Shown: one piece after another, positions 53,719-62,773 of the stretch | Layout of the letters: each line of letters starts with the position of its first letter | Numbering within the stretch: the first letter of the stretch is position 1 | Assembly (NCBI GenBank): GCA_963755495.1 | Contig: CAVWJS010000002.1 | Coordinates: forward strand, 124,001-188,000 | Origin: Bog-473 sp963755495 | GTDB lineage: Bacteria > Actinomycetota > Acidimicrobiia > Acidimicrobiales > RAAP-2 | Direction of reading: 5' to 3' | Length of the DNA: 64,000 nucleotides | Position numbers and translations under genes: made by a program | The notes under the pieces: generated by a model | The model's database searches: none | Told to the model about the DNA's origin: nothing | What the model saw: the letters and a program-made list of their open reading frames with translations, nothing else

Positions 53719-53751
53719 TCGCCAATCACGGTCACCGGTCCGTTCGTACCC

Positions 53752-53757
53752 TACGAT
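53752..53757 (+). promoter_or_regulatory. TACGAT -10 element before the DUF3048 gene
   Basis: Same hexamer as at 52011. It ends 12 bases before ATG 53770 with no ribosome site between, so the transcript has little or no leader. Confidence 0.4.
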
Positions 53758-53769
53758 GACCTCTCGCTA

Positions 53770-54849
53770 ATGGATGTGCTCCCTCCCCACCCCACCCCCG
53801 CTGCGGCACACCGCGGACGTCAGGCGCTGGCCTTGGCCGGACTGGCTGGCCTCGTGCTCGCGGCCTGCTCTTCGACCCCCGCCACTCACCACAGCTCGAG
53901 TCCGCCCGCCCGTACGACGACGACGAGCACCACGGCGGCCGCCGCGGCCACCTGCCCACTCACCGGGACGCCGGCGCCCGGTGGGTCCGTACCGCAACGA
54001 CCCGCCCTGGCGGTGAAGGTCGACAACTACCCTGATGCCCGGCCTCAGAGCGGCCTGGACAAGGCCGATGTGATCTTCGAGGAACCCGTTGAAGGGTTTA
54101 TCACCCGCTATGCCGCCGTCTTCCAGTGTCAGGACGCCACGCTGGTGGGCCCGGTCCGCTCGGCCCGCAACATTGACATCGGAATTCTCGGACAACTCGG
54201 AACGCCGCTGCTGGTCCATGTCGGGGGCATCAACCCGGTACTGGCCAATATCGCTGCATCGCCTCTCGTCAATGTCGACCTCGGTAACTACGGCTCCATT
54301 GAGACTCATCCCGCCGGCCGAGTGGCCCCGTACGACACGTATTCCACCACGGCTCAGCTCTGGGGTACCCACCCGACAATGACGACGCCCCCACAGCCCC
54401 TCTTCACGTACTCCACCAAGGCGCCGAAAGGCACGCCGGTGTCGTCGATCAACGTCGACTTCTCGGGAACCTCCAACGTGACCTGGAAGTACAACGCCTC
54501 CGTCAGCGCCTTCCAGCGTTTCTACAATGGCACCACCCCGGACATGCTGGCCGACGGTGTCCAGAACACCGCCGCCAACGTCATCGTGCAATACGTGCAG
54601 ATCAGTTTCGGACCCTGGCTTGAAAACAGCGAAGGCGGACTCGAAGTGCAGGCTGCGCTCTATCCCAACGCAAGCGGGGTCGCCGATGTCTTCCGGGGAG
54701 GAACCGAGATCACAGGCACGTGGACCCGCGCTGCCCTCGGCTCACCCACAAAGTTCGTCGACGCCGCCGGGGTGCAGATTCCTCTACAACCGGGTCAGAC
54801 GTGGGTCGAGCTCGTGCCCAACACGATCACGGCCGTGACGACCCCGTAA
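53770..54849 (+). CDS. DUF3048 (YerB-like) lipoprotein
   Basis: 359 aa. The signal peptide ALAGLAGLVLAAC ends in a lipobox cysteine, then a Ser/Thr/Pro linker. The DUF3048 N-domain follows: ALAVKVDNYPDARPQSGLDK, ADVIFEEPVEGFITRYAAVF and VGPVRSARNIDIGIL are typical; the C-domain ends GQTWVELVP. Cell-surface protein of unknown biochemical role. Its 3' end overlaps the convergent methyltransferase by 23 bases. Confidence 0.9.
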   Translation: MDVLPPHPTPAAAHRGRQALALAGLAGLVLAACSSTPATHHSSSPPARTTTTSTTAAAAATCPLTGTPAPGGSVPQRPALAVKVDNYPDARPQSGLDKADVIFEEPVEGFITRYAAVFQCQDATLVGPVRSARNIDIGILGQLGTPLLVHVGGINPVLANIAASPLVNVDLGNYGSIETHPAGRVAPYDTYSTTAQLWGTHPTMTTPPQPLFTYSTKAPKGTPVSSINVDFSGTSNVTWKYNASVSAFQRFYNGTTPDMLADGVQNTAANVIVQYVQISFGPWLENSEGGLEVQAALYPNASGVADVFRGGTEITGTWTRAALGSPTKFVDAAGVQIPLQPGQTWVELVPNTITAVTTP

Positions 54850-55759
54850 GGGGCTTGCGGGCCACCATGGCCAGCAACAGGCATTCTTCTAGAGCCGCGA
54901 ACACTCCAGGGTGGGCGCTCGCTTCCAGCTCGTCGAACACGCCAGCAGCTACACCCTGCTGCATCAGATTCAGTCCCTTGGCTTCAGTCACGTCGAACCC
55001 GCCGGCTTCTAATTTCGATCGCAAAGCATCGGCGCCATATTCGATCTTGTGATCGTCGTTCATCAGCGTCGCGGCACGCAGCCGCCATACGGGCCCGTTC
55101 GGCGTGTCGAGACAGAACCATCCACCGGGGGCTAGAACCCGATAGACCTCTCGCACCACGGCGTCACCCTCGGGTTCTGTGACATGTTCAATCGACTGCC
55201 CGCTGTAGACCATGTCAAATGATTCGTCCGCATAAGGACTGAGGTCGACCATGGAATGGAAGGCAAACTCCACCGGGCCGAGCTCGGACTCGACGGTCTC
55301 GCCCATCGATCCCTTCTGATAAATGGCGTGACGGTCCTCGACCGGCAGGTCGACGACGACGAGTCGCTCGAAGGGATAGGGGTAACCCATGTGGACCAAG
55401 GCCCCATCGGCCATTCCCTGATGCGTGCCCCCGAGATCCAATATGCGCGCTGCCCGTGGCAAGCCAGCCACAAATGCGCAGCGGCTCACATGCATAGAGA
55501 GCAGCACATCGACGATGGGAACACTGCGGCGAAACTCTTCTGAATGCGCCAGGGCTTGGGCCACGCCGTGACGGGAGAGCTCGCCGCGCGCCAGCTTCGA
55601 GCTGTACTCCGCACCACCTGCCTCGTCGGGCTCGCGGTCGAGAATCACGTTGAATGCCATACGCACCGACTGCTTCGGCGGTAGGTATCGAAAAGGGATG
55701 GTGGGAGCTACTCGATCGAGCACATCGAAGACTCGCTGTTTCCAACCCGAAGTTGCCAT
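54827..55759 (-). CDS. DUF4214-SAM methyltransferase fusion
   Basis: 310 aa. Residues about 30-85 resemble DUF4214 (VILDREPDEAGGAEYSSKL; ALAHSEEFRRS), a module common in surface-layer and glycosylation proteins. Residues about 105-270 are a class I methyltransferase: ILDLGGTHQGMADGA is motif I, VVVDLP the acidic strand, FDMVYSGQSIEHV motif IV. The GG-x-GG-like glycine motif is somewhat divergent. The fusion suggests modification of a glycan or glycolipid; this is inference. Confidence 0.85.
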   Translation of the reverse strand: MATSGWKQRVFDVLDRVAPTIPFRYLPPKQSVRMAFNVILDREPDEAGGAEYSSKLARGELSRHGVAQALAHSEEFRRSVPIVDVLLSMHVSRCAFVAGLPRAARILDLGGTHQGMADGALVHMGYPYPFERLVVVDLPVEDRHAIYQKGSMGETVESELGPVEFAFHSMVDLSPYADESFDMVYSGQSIEHVTEPEGDAVVREVYRVLAPGGWFCLDTPNGPVWRLRAATLMNDDHKIEYGADALRSKLEAGGFDVTEAKGLNLMQQGVAAGVFDELEASAHPGVFAALEECLLLAMVARKPLTGSSRP

Positions 55760-55840
55760 GCTTCATTCTGACGCGAAGCGCTCCGGGCCGATCCCCGAGG
55801 GAGTGGCGGGGCCGGCCCAGAGGGCTCCGCTTTGTTCCGA

Positions 55841-56890
55841 TTAGCTGTCGATCGAGATCGGCAGGTCGTCAGGATCCAGCGCCGCTCCCTCTTCTGGAAG
55901 CTCCTTGGGCGCGAGACACTCGCGGACTCGATCGTCAACCTCCGCCATGAGCTGGGGGTTCTCAGAGAGGAAGGTCTTGACGTTCTCCCGGCCCTGGCCG
56001 AGCTGCTCCCCCTCGTACGTGAACCAGGCACCAGACTTCTTGATGAAACCGAGCTCAACGGCCACGTCGAGCAAGGAACCCTCACGGCTGATGCCCTTGC
56101 CATACATGATGTCGAACTCCGCTTGGCGGAACGGGGCCGAGCACTTGTTCTTCACTACCTTGACCCTCGTACGGTTACCAACCACTTCGGCGCCGTCCTT
56201 GATCGCTTCGACGCGCCTGATATCAAGGCGAATGGAGGCGTAGAACTTCAGAGCACGACCACCAGGGGTCACCTCGGGCGAGCCGTACATCACGCCGATC
56301 TTTTCCCGCAATTGGTTGATGAAGATCGCAATGGTGCTGGACTTCGAAAGCGTCCCCGTCAACTTGCGGAGGGCCTGCGACATGAGACGCGCCTGCAATC
56401 CGACATGGGTGTCACCCATTTCGCCCTCGATCTCGGCCCGCGGGGTCAACGCGGCCACCGAGTCGATCACCAAGATGTCAAGCGCGCCGGAACGGATCAG
56501 CATGTCCGCGATTTCGAGCGCCTGCTCTCCGGTGTCGGGTTGCGAAATGAGGAGATCGTCCACGTTCACCCCGATGGCCCTGGCATACACGGGGTCCATG
56601 GCGTGCTCGGCGTCGATGTACGCACAGATCCCTCCGTTGCGCTGCGCCTCGGCCACCGAGTGCATGGCCAGGGTCGACTTTCCCGAGGACTCCGGCCCGT
56701 AGATCTCCACGATGCGTCCCCGTGGCAGGCCTCCAATGCCCAACGCCAGGTCGAGCGAGAGGGCTCCGGTCGGAATGGATTCGATGTTCATGCTCAGGTT
56801 GTCACCCATTCGCATGACGGAACCCTTCCCGAACTGCTTCTCTATCTGGCCCAACGCTGCTTCCAGCGCCTTTGCCCGCTCTTCGGCCAT
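55841..56890 (-). CDS. recA: recombinase A
   Basis: ATP-dependent strand exchange and LexA co-protease. 349 aa, no intein. Walker A GPESSGKST at residues 65-73, Walker B LVIDSVAALTPRAEIEGEMG, DNA loop ALRKLTGTLSKSSTIAIFIN. ATG 56890 follows GAGGGAGAGAAG, giving the standard start AEERAKALEAALGQIEKQFG; the frame is open to 57133. An SOS box lies 145 bases upstream. recX, often next to recA, does not follow; a methyltransferase gene does. Confidence 0.98.
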   Translation of the reverse strand: MAEERAKALEAALGQIEKQFGKGSVMRMGDNLSMNIESIPTGALSLDLALGIGGLPRGRIVEIYGPESSGKSTLAMHSVAEAQRNGGICAYIDAEHAMDPVYARAIGVNVDDLLISQPDTGEQALEIADMLIRSGALDILVIDSVAALTPRAEIEGEMGDTHVGLQARLMSQALRKLTGTLSKSSTIAIFINQLREKIGVMYGSPEVTPGGRALKFYASIRLDIRRVEAIKDGAEVVGNRTRVKVVKNKCSAPFRQAEFDIMYGKGISREGSLLDVAVELGFIKKSGAWFTYEGEQLGQGRENVKTFLSENPQLMAEVDDRVRECLAPKELPEEGAALDPDDLPISIDS

Positions 56891-57034
56891 CTCTTCTCTC
56901 CCTCTTGTCCTGTGTGGTGACTCGTATCGTCGGCGACCGGACCGGAGTCCTCGTGCGCCCTCGATCTGCTGCTGTGACCCTACGGAGGGGGTGTGACATC
57001 GCCCCGACCAGCTCTGCCTACCGGTCCATAGTAA

Positions 57035-57048
57035 CGAACGTGTGTTCG
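57035..57048. promoter_or_regulatory. LexA (SOS) box of recA
   Basis: CGAACGTGTGTTCG matches the Gram-positive/actinobacterial SOS consensus CGAAC-N4-GTTCG perfectly and lies upstream of recA. It predicts DNA-damage induction and a long (about 100 base or more) recA leader. Confidence 0.85.
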
Positions 57049-57206
57049 CTATGCCAGGACCCTCACAGCGGAGGAACGGTCGCGCATCTGACGCGGATAT
57101 TCCTAGAGCTGACCACCCCTTATCCAACCCCACCTCCCGCTGGCGAGCGCGGATCCCCGTCGGGTCCCCTCACTTCGCGTGCCCGCGACTCTGAAAGAGT
57201 GGGGTC

Positions 57207-57944
57207 ATGGTGCGAAGCCCCAGTTTCCTGTCGGGGATCTGCGCCGTCCTCGTCGCGGTCGTGATGCTGTTCGCCGTTCTCCCCACCTCGACGGCCGATG
57301 CCGCCCCCAACGCGTCCACGCTGTACAAAGAGGCCCTGGCGACAACGAGAGCGTGGAGCGTGCACTATGTCTCGACAAGCAACGTCGCGAAGGTTCCCTT
57401 CTTCGAAAGCGGGGACGCCGGCCCTGCATCCGGCACGCAGACCATTCGCATCGGCGAGAGCGCAACACTCGACCGCGCGTCGTTGATCGTCATCGGCGAT
57501 CTCACCTACGTGAAGGGCAACCAACGCGCGATGGAGGACCTGACAGGCCTGTCCTCGACGGAAGCCGCGACCGCGATGGGCCAGTGGGTCTTGTTCTCTA
57601 GCAACAACCCGACGTTCTCACAAGTAGTCGTCGGCGTTCGCTCACACGATGTCGCAGAGGAAGTCGCACTGAAGGGCCCGGTGACACTTGGCCCCTCGCG
57701 GAGACTGCAGGGTTATCGGGTCGATGCTCTGCGAGGTACACAGAGTTTTCAAGGTGCCAAAAAGATGAAAGCCGTCTTGTATGTGCGAGCCTCAGGCCGA
57801 CACGTCCTCATCGAAGAAGACACAGTTAATACTCAGGGAAAGTCGAATGGTGCAGAGCACATCGTCTTCTCGAAGTGGGGCGAGGTGATCAGGCCGAAGG
57901 CACCGCAGGCATCCATTACGCTCGGATCCGTCAATGCGACGTGA
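57207..57944 (+). CDS. secreted protein, first of two tandem paralogues
   Basis: 245 aa. The signal peptide SFLSGICAVLVAVVMLFAVL ends near DAAPN. The mature part is a mixed alpha/beta domain without recognised catalytic motifs. It shares with the next gene the order AWSVHYVS / GDAGPASGTQTIRIGES / LTYVKGN / LTGLSSTEAATAMGQWV / VALKGPVTLGPSRRLQGYRV / FSKWGEVIRPKAP. A lipid- or ligand-carrier fold like LppX/LprG is possible, but I do not recognise a named family. Divergent from recA. Confidence 0.75.
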   Translation: MVRSPSFLSGICAVLVAVVMLFAVLPTSTADAAPNASTLYKEALATTRAWSVHYVSTSNVAKVPFFESGDAGPASGTQTIRIGESATLDRASLIVIGDLTYVKGNQRAMEDLTGLSSTEAATAMGQWVLFSSNNPTFSQVVVGVRSHDVAEEVALKGPVTLGPSRRLQGYRVDALRGTQSFQGAKKMKAVLYVRASGRHVLIEEDTVNTQGKSNGAEHIVFSKWGEVIRPKAPQASITLGSVNAT

Positions 57945-58038
57945 ACGACCTCAGCGAGGGCCGACAGTCTGACGACACGTTTGCGTGGGAGAATGAAACG
58001 TCGAGCAGCCGCCGCCGCGGGTGCCAGGAAGAGAGCAC

Positions 58039-58770
58039 ATGCGACGAAGTCACCAAATTGTTGGCGCGATTGCCGCGACCGTTGTCACCTCAGTTATAGG
58101 TGCAACGACCATCACCAGCTGGGCCGGTGCAGCCAGCACGGCCAAATCGGAGTATCAGGCTGCGCTCAAGGCGGCCTCGGCGCAGAACGTGCACTACGTC
58201 TCGAAGGCGACCGAACAGGGCGTCGGACTTAAGGTAGTGGGTGATACCGGAAAGACTTCGGGTACACAGGTACTCCAAGTGATAAATGGCTCGACTACCG
58301 AGAGCCTTTCGGTCATCCTCGTCGGATCTACCGGCTACGTACGAGGCAACGACGCCGGCTTGCAAAAGGCCCTGGGACTCACGGCGGCGCAGTCATCCAC
58401 CTACGCCAATCAATGGCTGTCGTTTCCTACGAGCAACACCTCGTTGGCAGAACTTGTGAGCGGACTGCGCAACTCTGACGTTGCTTCGGAACTAGAGATG
58501 ACCGGTCCCTACAAGTTCGGCTCTTCCAAGACGATCAGCGGGCAAGCCGTTCAGGCCATCGAGGGAACCGCGGCCACGTCTTCGGGAACAAAGGTTCCCA
58601 TCATTCTCTATGTGAGCTCGAACGGGCGGCCCGTCGAAGAAATTACCAATCCAAAGGCGAAATCCTCGTCGATCACGGGCACCGTCACCTTCTCGAAGTG
58701 GGGTGAGGTGACACACTTGAAAGCTCCGGCCACTTCGGTTCCGTTGGTACCTCTCCTCCCCGCCTCCTAA
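58039..58770 (+). CDS. secreted protein, second tandem paralogue
   Basis: 243 aa from ATG 58039 after AGGAAGAGAG. The signal peptide VGAIAATVVTSVIGATTITS ends at WAGAAS. Matching segments with the previous gene: NVHYVSKATEQG, GDTGKTSGTQVLQVINGS, STGYVRGN, LGLTAAQSSTYANQWL, LEMTGPYKFGSSKTISGQAV and FSKWGEVTHLKAP. The pair arose by tandem duplication and has diverged strongly, keeping the Gly-Thr-Gln core and the C-terminal SKWGEV. Role unknown. Confidence 0.75.
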   Translation: MRRSHQIVGAIAATVVTSVIGATTITSWAGAASTAKSEYQAALKAASAQNVHYVSKATEQGVGLKVVGDTGKTSGTQVLQVINGSTTESLSVILVGSTGYVRGNDAGLQKALGLTAAQSSTYANQWLSFPTSNTSLAELVSGLRNSDVASELEMTGPYKFGSSKTISGQAVQAIEGTAATSSGTKVPIILYVSSNGRPVEEITNPKAKSSSITGTVTFSKWGEVTHLKAPATSVPLVPLLPAS

Positions 58771-58902
58771 GACGAAGGGAGCCACGCGCGCCGTTCGGCA
58801 CGTCTTGATGAAACGAGCCATTCCCGCGACCGACGTTGGCCGACGCGGGTGAGCGCTGTGAGACCGGTCCGTACCGCTGGGGTCCGGGACCCGCTCGTCA
58901 TA

Positions 58903-59160
58903 CTACGGAGGCGGGTCAAGAACGCCGCCAAGCCAGGGGACGCATGATCGGGCAGCAGCCAGGGCTGCCTCTTCTGATTCGTACTCTCGTCCCGAGAAAT
59001 AGGCGATGGGCGTCCATCGTCCAACGTCTTCGGGATCTCGCCGGAACTCTTCGAAACCGAAAGAGCCGTCTGGTCTGAGAAAGATGTCGACGCAGCGGTC
59101 TACGTTCGGGGTTGAAGGGCTGGCGAGAACCTTCCATGACTTGTCCAGCCGTGATGACAT
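58903..59160 (-). CDS. small conserved hypothetical protein
   Basis: 85 aa: WKVLASPSTPNVDRCVDIFL, FGFEEFRRDPEDVGRWTPI, then SEEAALAAARSCVPWLGGVL. The even composition, pattern of hydrophobics and codon use look real, and I recall similar short proteins in other bacteria, but no function is known to me. It is alone between the secreted paralogue and the glycosyltransferase. Confidence 0.6.
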   Translation of the reverse strand: MSSRLDKSWKVLASPSTPNVDRCVDIFLRPDGSFGFEEFRRDPEDVGRWTPIAYFSGREYESEEAALAAARSCVPWLGGVLDPPP

Positions 59161-59249
59161 GCCTCAGCGTATTTCGATCACTCGACATCGCCGACAATGC
59201 ACCTGGACCTCTTCGTCACCCTCGCCCGGCAACCTTGCCGGGCGCAGCA

Positions 59250-61469
59250 CTAGCTCGATGCAGCCCCGGCCGTAAGGTCGTAAACCGTTGTGCCGTTAAC
59301 CGACTTAGCTGTGAAGTGGCTCTCCACCCAACTGGTGATCTTTGTCGCGTCGTCACCACTTCCCCCGCTGCCGAAGCCGCCGGCACCACCGCCGGAAATG
59401 AAGTAGTGAATCTTCCCCTCCGACACGTATTTCTCGAACTGGGCCAGCGTCGGTGCCGGGTCGGTGCCGTTGAAACCGCCGATCGCCATTACCGGATCGT
59501 CACTGGCCAACTGGAAGCCGGCGGCCGAGTTCGAGTTCACGGTTGCCGCCACCCAGGTGTAGTGGCTCGCGTCGGCCTTGAGCAGCTTGGTAAGGGCCGG
59601 GTTCGAGTTGCTGGCGTTGAGGAAGCCTCCGCCGGCGCCGCCAGGGCCACGACCGAATCCACCGCCCGCGAATCCACCCCGCGCTGTTCCCGCTCCGGGA
59701 AACCCCCTACCCGGGGCGGTACCGCCGGCGCCCGTGCCGACCGGGCCGGCGCCACCAGCCCCGAAGGCGGGGAATCCACCGCCTGGTCCGCCCCGTATAC
59801 GACCGCCGGCGAAACCACGTCCGCCACCCGGGAATCCGCGGCCTGCGCCACCTGCGCCTCCCCCGAAGCCGCCTCCGCCCGTGGGCGTTGGAGTGACTGA
59901 GGGAATAGCCCCCGAGTGCGGGGTGGACGCCGTGGCAATGGTGGAGAACAAGGGGGCGACGAGGGCGGCGCTCACCCCAAGTCCAGCCACCAGACCAGCG
60001 GCCAGTTTCGGGGTGTGGCGCAACCACGGGAGGGCGAGGATGGCGAGTGCACCGAGGATGCCAACCGTCAGGACCAAAAAGCGCAGGAACGGGAACCAGT
60101 TGGGCGTCCGGTCAAGAAGAACGAAGATCCAGACACATGTCGCGAGGAGGCCGGCCGCCAGACAGAGGCGCCCCATCCAACGCGAACGCCGCTGCCAGAG
60201 CGCCATCGTGCTGATACCGACCAGGCCCGCCAGAGGCGGCCCCAAGGCCACGGTGTAATAGGGGTGGATGATGCCCTGACCCAAGCTGATGGTTAGTCCG
60301 ATACCGACGAGGGCGCCGCCCCAGAGCAAGAGGGCGGCACGCTCGCGATCGGTCCGGCGGGCGCGAATGGTGAACACCAAGAGTGCGGCACCCATCAGCA
60401 GCGCGCCGGGGAGGAGCCACGATGCCATGTCGCCAAAGCTCGAATTGAAAAGACGGGTAAGCCCCGTGGGCCCCCATTGGCCGGCGCTGCCGGTGCCGCC
60501 ACCGCCGACGACGCTGCCCGATTCACTCCCCGTAAGGCGGCCAAAGCCGTTGTAGCCGAAGATCAGGTTCAAAATACTGTTGCCCTGAGAGCCACCGACG
60601 TAGGGCCGATCGGCCGCAGGGGTCAGCGCAACGGCGGCCACCCACCACCCGGCGGCGACCAGCGTCGACAGACCCATCACGACCACTTGCCCGACACGGC
60701 GCCACCAACCCGTGGGCGCGGCCAGCAGATAGACGATGGCCAAAGCGGGGATGACCAAGAAGGCCTGCAGCATTTTGGTAAGGAATCCAAAGCCGACCAA
60801 CGTGCCAGCCAGCACCAACCATTTGGTCTGTGCCTTCTCGAGACCGCGCACGAGGGCATACATCGAACCGGTGAGAAGAAGTGCCAGAAGCGCGTCGGGG
60901 TTATTGAAGCGGAACATCATGGCCGCAACCGGAGTCAGGGCCAGGACGACACCGGCCAAGAGGCCGGCCTGTGCGGTGAACCATCGACGCACGGTGAGGT
61001 AGACGAGGCCAACCGTCGCCACGCCTTCAAGTGCTTGGGGCACCAGAATGCTCCAGGAGTTCACCCCGAAGATGCGGGCAGAGATCTCCATCACCCAAAG
61101 CGACGCTGGAGGCTTGTCCACGGTGATGAAGTTCGAGGAGTCCGATGACCCGAAGAAGAACGCTTTCCAGCTTTTGGTGCCCGCCTGCACGGCAGCCGAG
61201 TAGAACGAGTTCGCCCAGCCCGACGCACCCAGGTCCCACAGGTAGAGGATCGCCGTGAGGGTGAGCAGGGTGAGGAGTGCCGGGCGGACCCATGCCGCGT
61301 CGGTCTCGCGACCCCGGACGAACCGGGCCAGCCTTCCGCGATGAACCGGCGCGGACTTCCCTGGAGGCGCCCCCACATCTCCGGGGTACGGCGCAACGTT
61401 CACACCCGTCGGGGGTTCTAAGAGTCCGACGCCCGTGCTCTCGGACGGGGGCGGGGTCAGACTTGTCAT
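59250..61469 (-). CDS. GT39-family membrane glycosyltransferase with Gly-rich loop
   Basis: 739 aa from ATG 61469 (GGAGG 5 bases upstream). After a 55-residue cytoplasmic segment come about 11 membrane helices. WANSFYSAAVQAGTKSWKAF and FITVDKPPASLWVMEISARI are signatures of the YkcB-like PMT/ArnT branch, which transfers sugar from a polyprenyl-phosphate donor. Residues about 500-625 are an unusual Gly/Phe/Ala/Arg-rich linker, and an extracytoplasmic domain (SDDPVMAIGGFNGTDPAPT) closes the protein. Its start overlaps the GT2-GtrA stop (ATGA), so the two form one pathway. Confidence 0.9.
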   Translation of the reverse strand: MTSLTPPPSESTGVGLLEPPTGVNVAPYPGDVGAPPGKSAPVHRGRLARFVRGRETDAAWVRPALLTLLTLTAILYLWDLGASGWANSFYSAAVQAGTKSWKAFFFGSSDSSNFITVDKPPASLWVMEISARIFGVNSWSILVPQALEGVATVGLVYLTVRRWFTAQAGLLAGVVLALTPVAAMMFRFNNPDALLALLLTGSMYALVRGLEKAQTKWLVLAGTLVGFGFLTKMLQAFLVIPALAIVYLLAAPTGWWRRVGQVVVMGLSTLVAAGWWVAAVALTPAADRPYVGGSQGNSILNLIFGYNGFGRLTGSESGSVVGGGGTGSAGQWGPTGLTRLFNSSFGDMASWLLPGALLMGAALLVFTIRARRTDRERAALLLWGGALVGIGLTISLGQGIIHPYYTVALGPPLAGLVGISTMALWQRRSRWMGRLCLAAGLLATCVWIFVLLDRTPNWFPFLRFLVLTVGILGALAILALPWLRHTPKLAAGLVAGLGVSAALVAPLFSTIATASTPHSGAIPSVTPTPTGGGGFGGGAGGAGRGFPGGGRGFAGGRIRGGPGGGFPAFGAGGAGPVGTGAGGTAPGRGFPGAGTARGGFAGGGFGRGPGGAGGGFLNASNSNPALTKLLKADASHYTWVAATVNSNSAAGFQLASDDPVMAIGGFNGTDPAPTLAQFEKYVSEGKIHYFISGGGAGGFGSGGSGDDATKITSWVESHFTAKSVNGTTVYDLTAGAASS

Positions 61470-62713
61470 GAAACCTCCGCTATGGGGGTCGTCGTGGAAG
61501 GCCCAGGTCGGAAAACCCAGGCGCGCAGGATGGCGAAACGAAGAACCGAAGCGGCCGCATTGGCCAGCGTCACCGCCACGAGCGCTGCCGCGAGGGAGTT
61601 CGCCCAAAGCGCCTGTGCCGCGAGGAGAGCCAGTGTTGTGAGACCCAGGCTGATGGCCAAAAGGCCAGCGGCCACCCCCACGAGACGTCCCTTGTGTGAC
61701 CACCCGTGCATGTTGCGGGACAGTTCTCGATGTACTGCCGTGTTGAAGAACGTACAGATCGCTAACGCCAGTGCATTCGCCCCGAGCGTTCCGACAATCG
61801 GGCGCCAGGCGATGAAAAGGAAGAGATACCCCAAGGTGCTGATCGCGCCCACCCCGGCGAAGCGCAGGAGCTGGTCGGCCGCCACCTGGTTGCGTGCGGG
61901 GAGCGAGGACCTTGCAATCTGACGCGCCGGTCGCCGGGCCGGGCCGTGCGAGATTCGCCATACCCCGCGCAGATCGTTCAAGGCCGTGCGCAGTATCTGC
62001 ACCCGACTGTCGGGGTCATCGACCCAGTCGACTGGAACCTCGCTGATGCGCAGTCCGAGTCGCTGCGCTGTCACCAAGAGCTCGGTGTCGAAGAACCACT
62101 CATCGTCTTTGATCAAGGGGAGCAACTCCAGGGCCGCTTCACGCCGCAATGCCTTGAAGCCGCACTGGGCATCGCTGAATCGACCGTGCACCGATACCTT
62201 GAGCAACAGGTTGTAGGCCCGCGAGATGAGCTCGCGCTTGGGGCCTCGTATGACGTGAGATCCGCGCGCGAGTCGGGTGCCGATCGCCACATCGCGTTGC
62301 CCCGACAAGAGGGGGGCAACCAGAGGAAGCAAGGCGGAAAGTGAAGTGGAGAGATCGACATCCATGTAGGCGACGACGGGGGCCGTGCTGTTCATCCAGG
62401 CCGTCCGCAGCGCGTAACCACGTCCCTTACGGGGCAGATGAACTGCAGCAACCCCTGGGGTGGTTGTTGCGAGCTGGGTGGCCAACGCGAAGGTCTCGTC
62501 GGTACTGGCGTTATCAACCACCGTGACCAACGCTCGAAACGGGAACGAGCGGTCGAGGAAACGGCGCAGCTCGGTTATGCGCTCAGCCAGGTGCGGGGCC
62601 TCGTTGTAGACCGGGACGACGATTTCGACATCGAGAGGGATCTGGCGCGGGCTGGGACCAGCTTCTGGAGGTGCCAGGACTGTCATGTTGGCATCATGGC
62701 GCTCCGTTTTCAT
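61466..62713 (-). CDS. polyprenol-phosphate glycosyltransferase (GT2) fused to GtrA
   Basis: About 415 aa. Residues about 25-265 are a GT2 catalytic domain (EIVVPVYNEAPHLAERI; VVDNASTDETF; AYMDVDLSTSL with the DxD; DAQCGFKALRREAA; DDEWFFDTELL). Residues about 285-410 are a GtrA module of four membrane helices (LLRFAGVGAISTLGYLFLF onward). It should make a sugar-phosphoprenol and flip it for the GT39 enzyme that follows with a 4-base overlap. Starts at 62686 or 62773 are also possible. Confidence 0.9.
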   Translation of the reverse strand: MKTERHDANMTVLAPPEAGPSPRQIPLDVEIVVPVYNEAPHLAERITELRRFLDRSFPFRALVTVVDNASTDETFALATQLATTTPGVAAVHLPRKGRGYALRTAWMNSTAPVVAYMDVDLSTSLSALLPLVAPLLSGQRDVAIGTRLARGSHVIRGPKRELISRAYNLLLKVSVHGRFSDAQCGFKALRREAALELLPLIKDDEWFFDTELLVTAQRLGLRISEVPVDWVDDPDSRVQILRTALNDLRGVWRISHGPARRPARQIARSSLPARNQVAADQLLRFAGVGAISTLGYLFLFIAWRPIVGTLGANALALAICTFFNTAVHRELSRNMHGWSHKGRLVGVAAGLLAISLGLTTLALLAAQALWANSLAAALVAVTLANAAASVLRFAILRAWVFRPGPSTTTPIAEVS

Positions 62714-62773
62714 GAGTCCGTGGGATTCCGCTGTGTGCCTGGTGTGAATGCTGGGCCATGAAAGCCCCACCAT

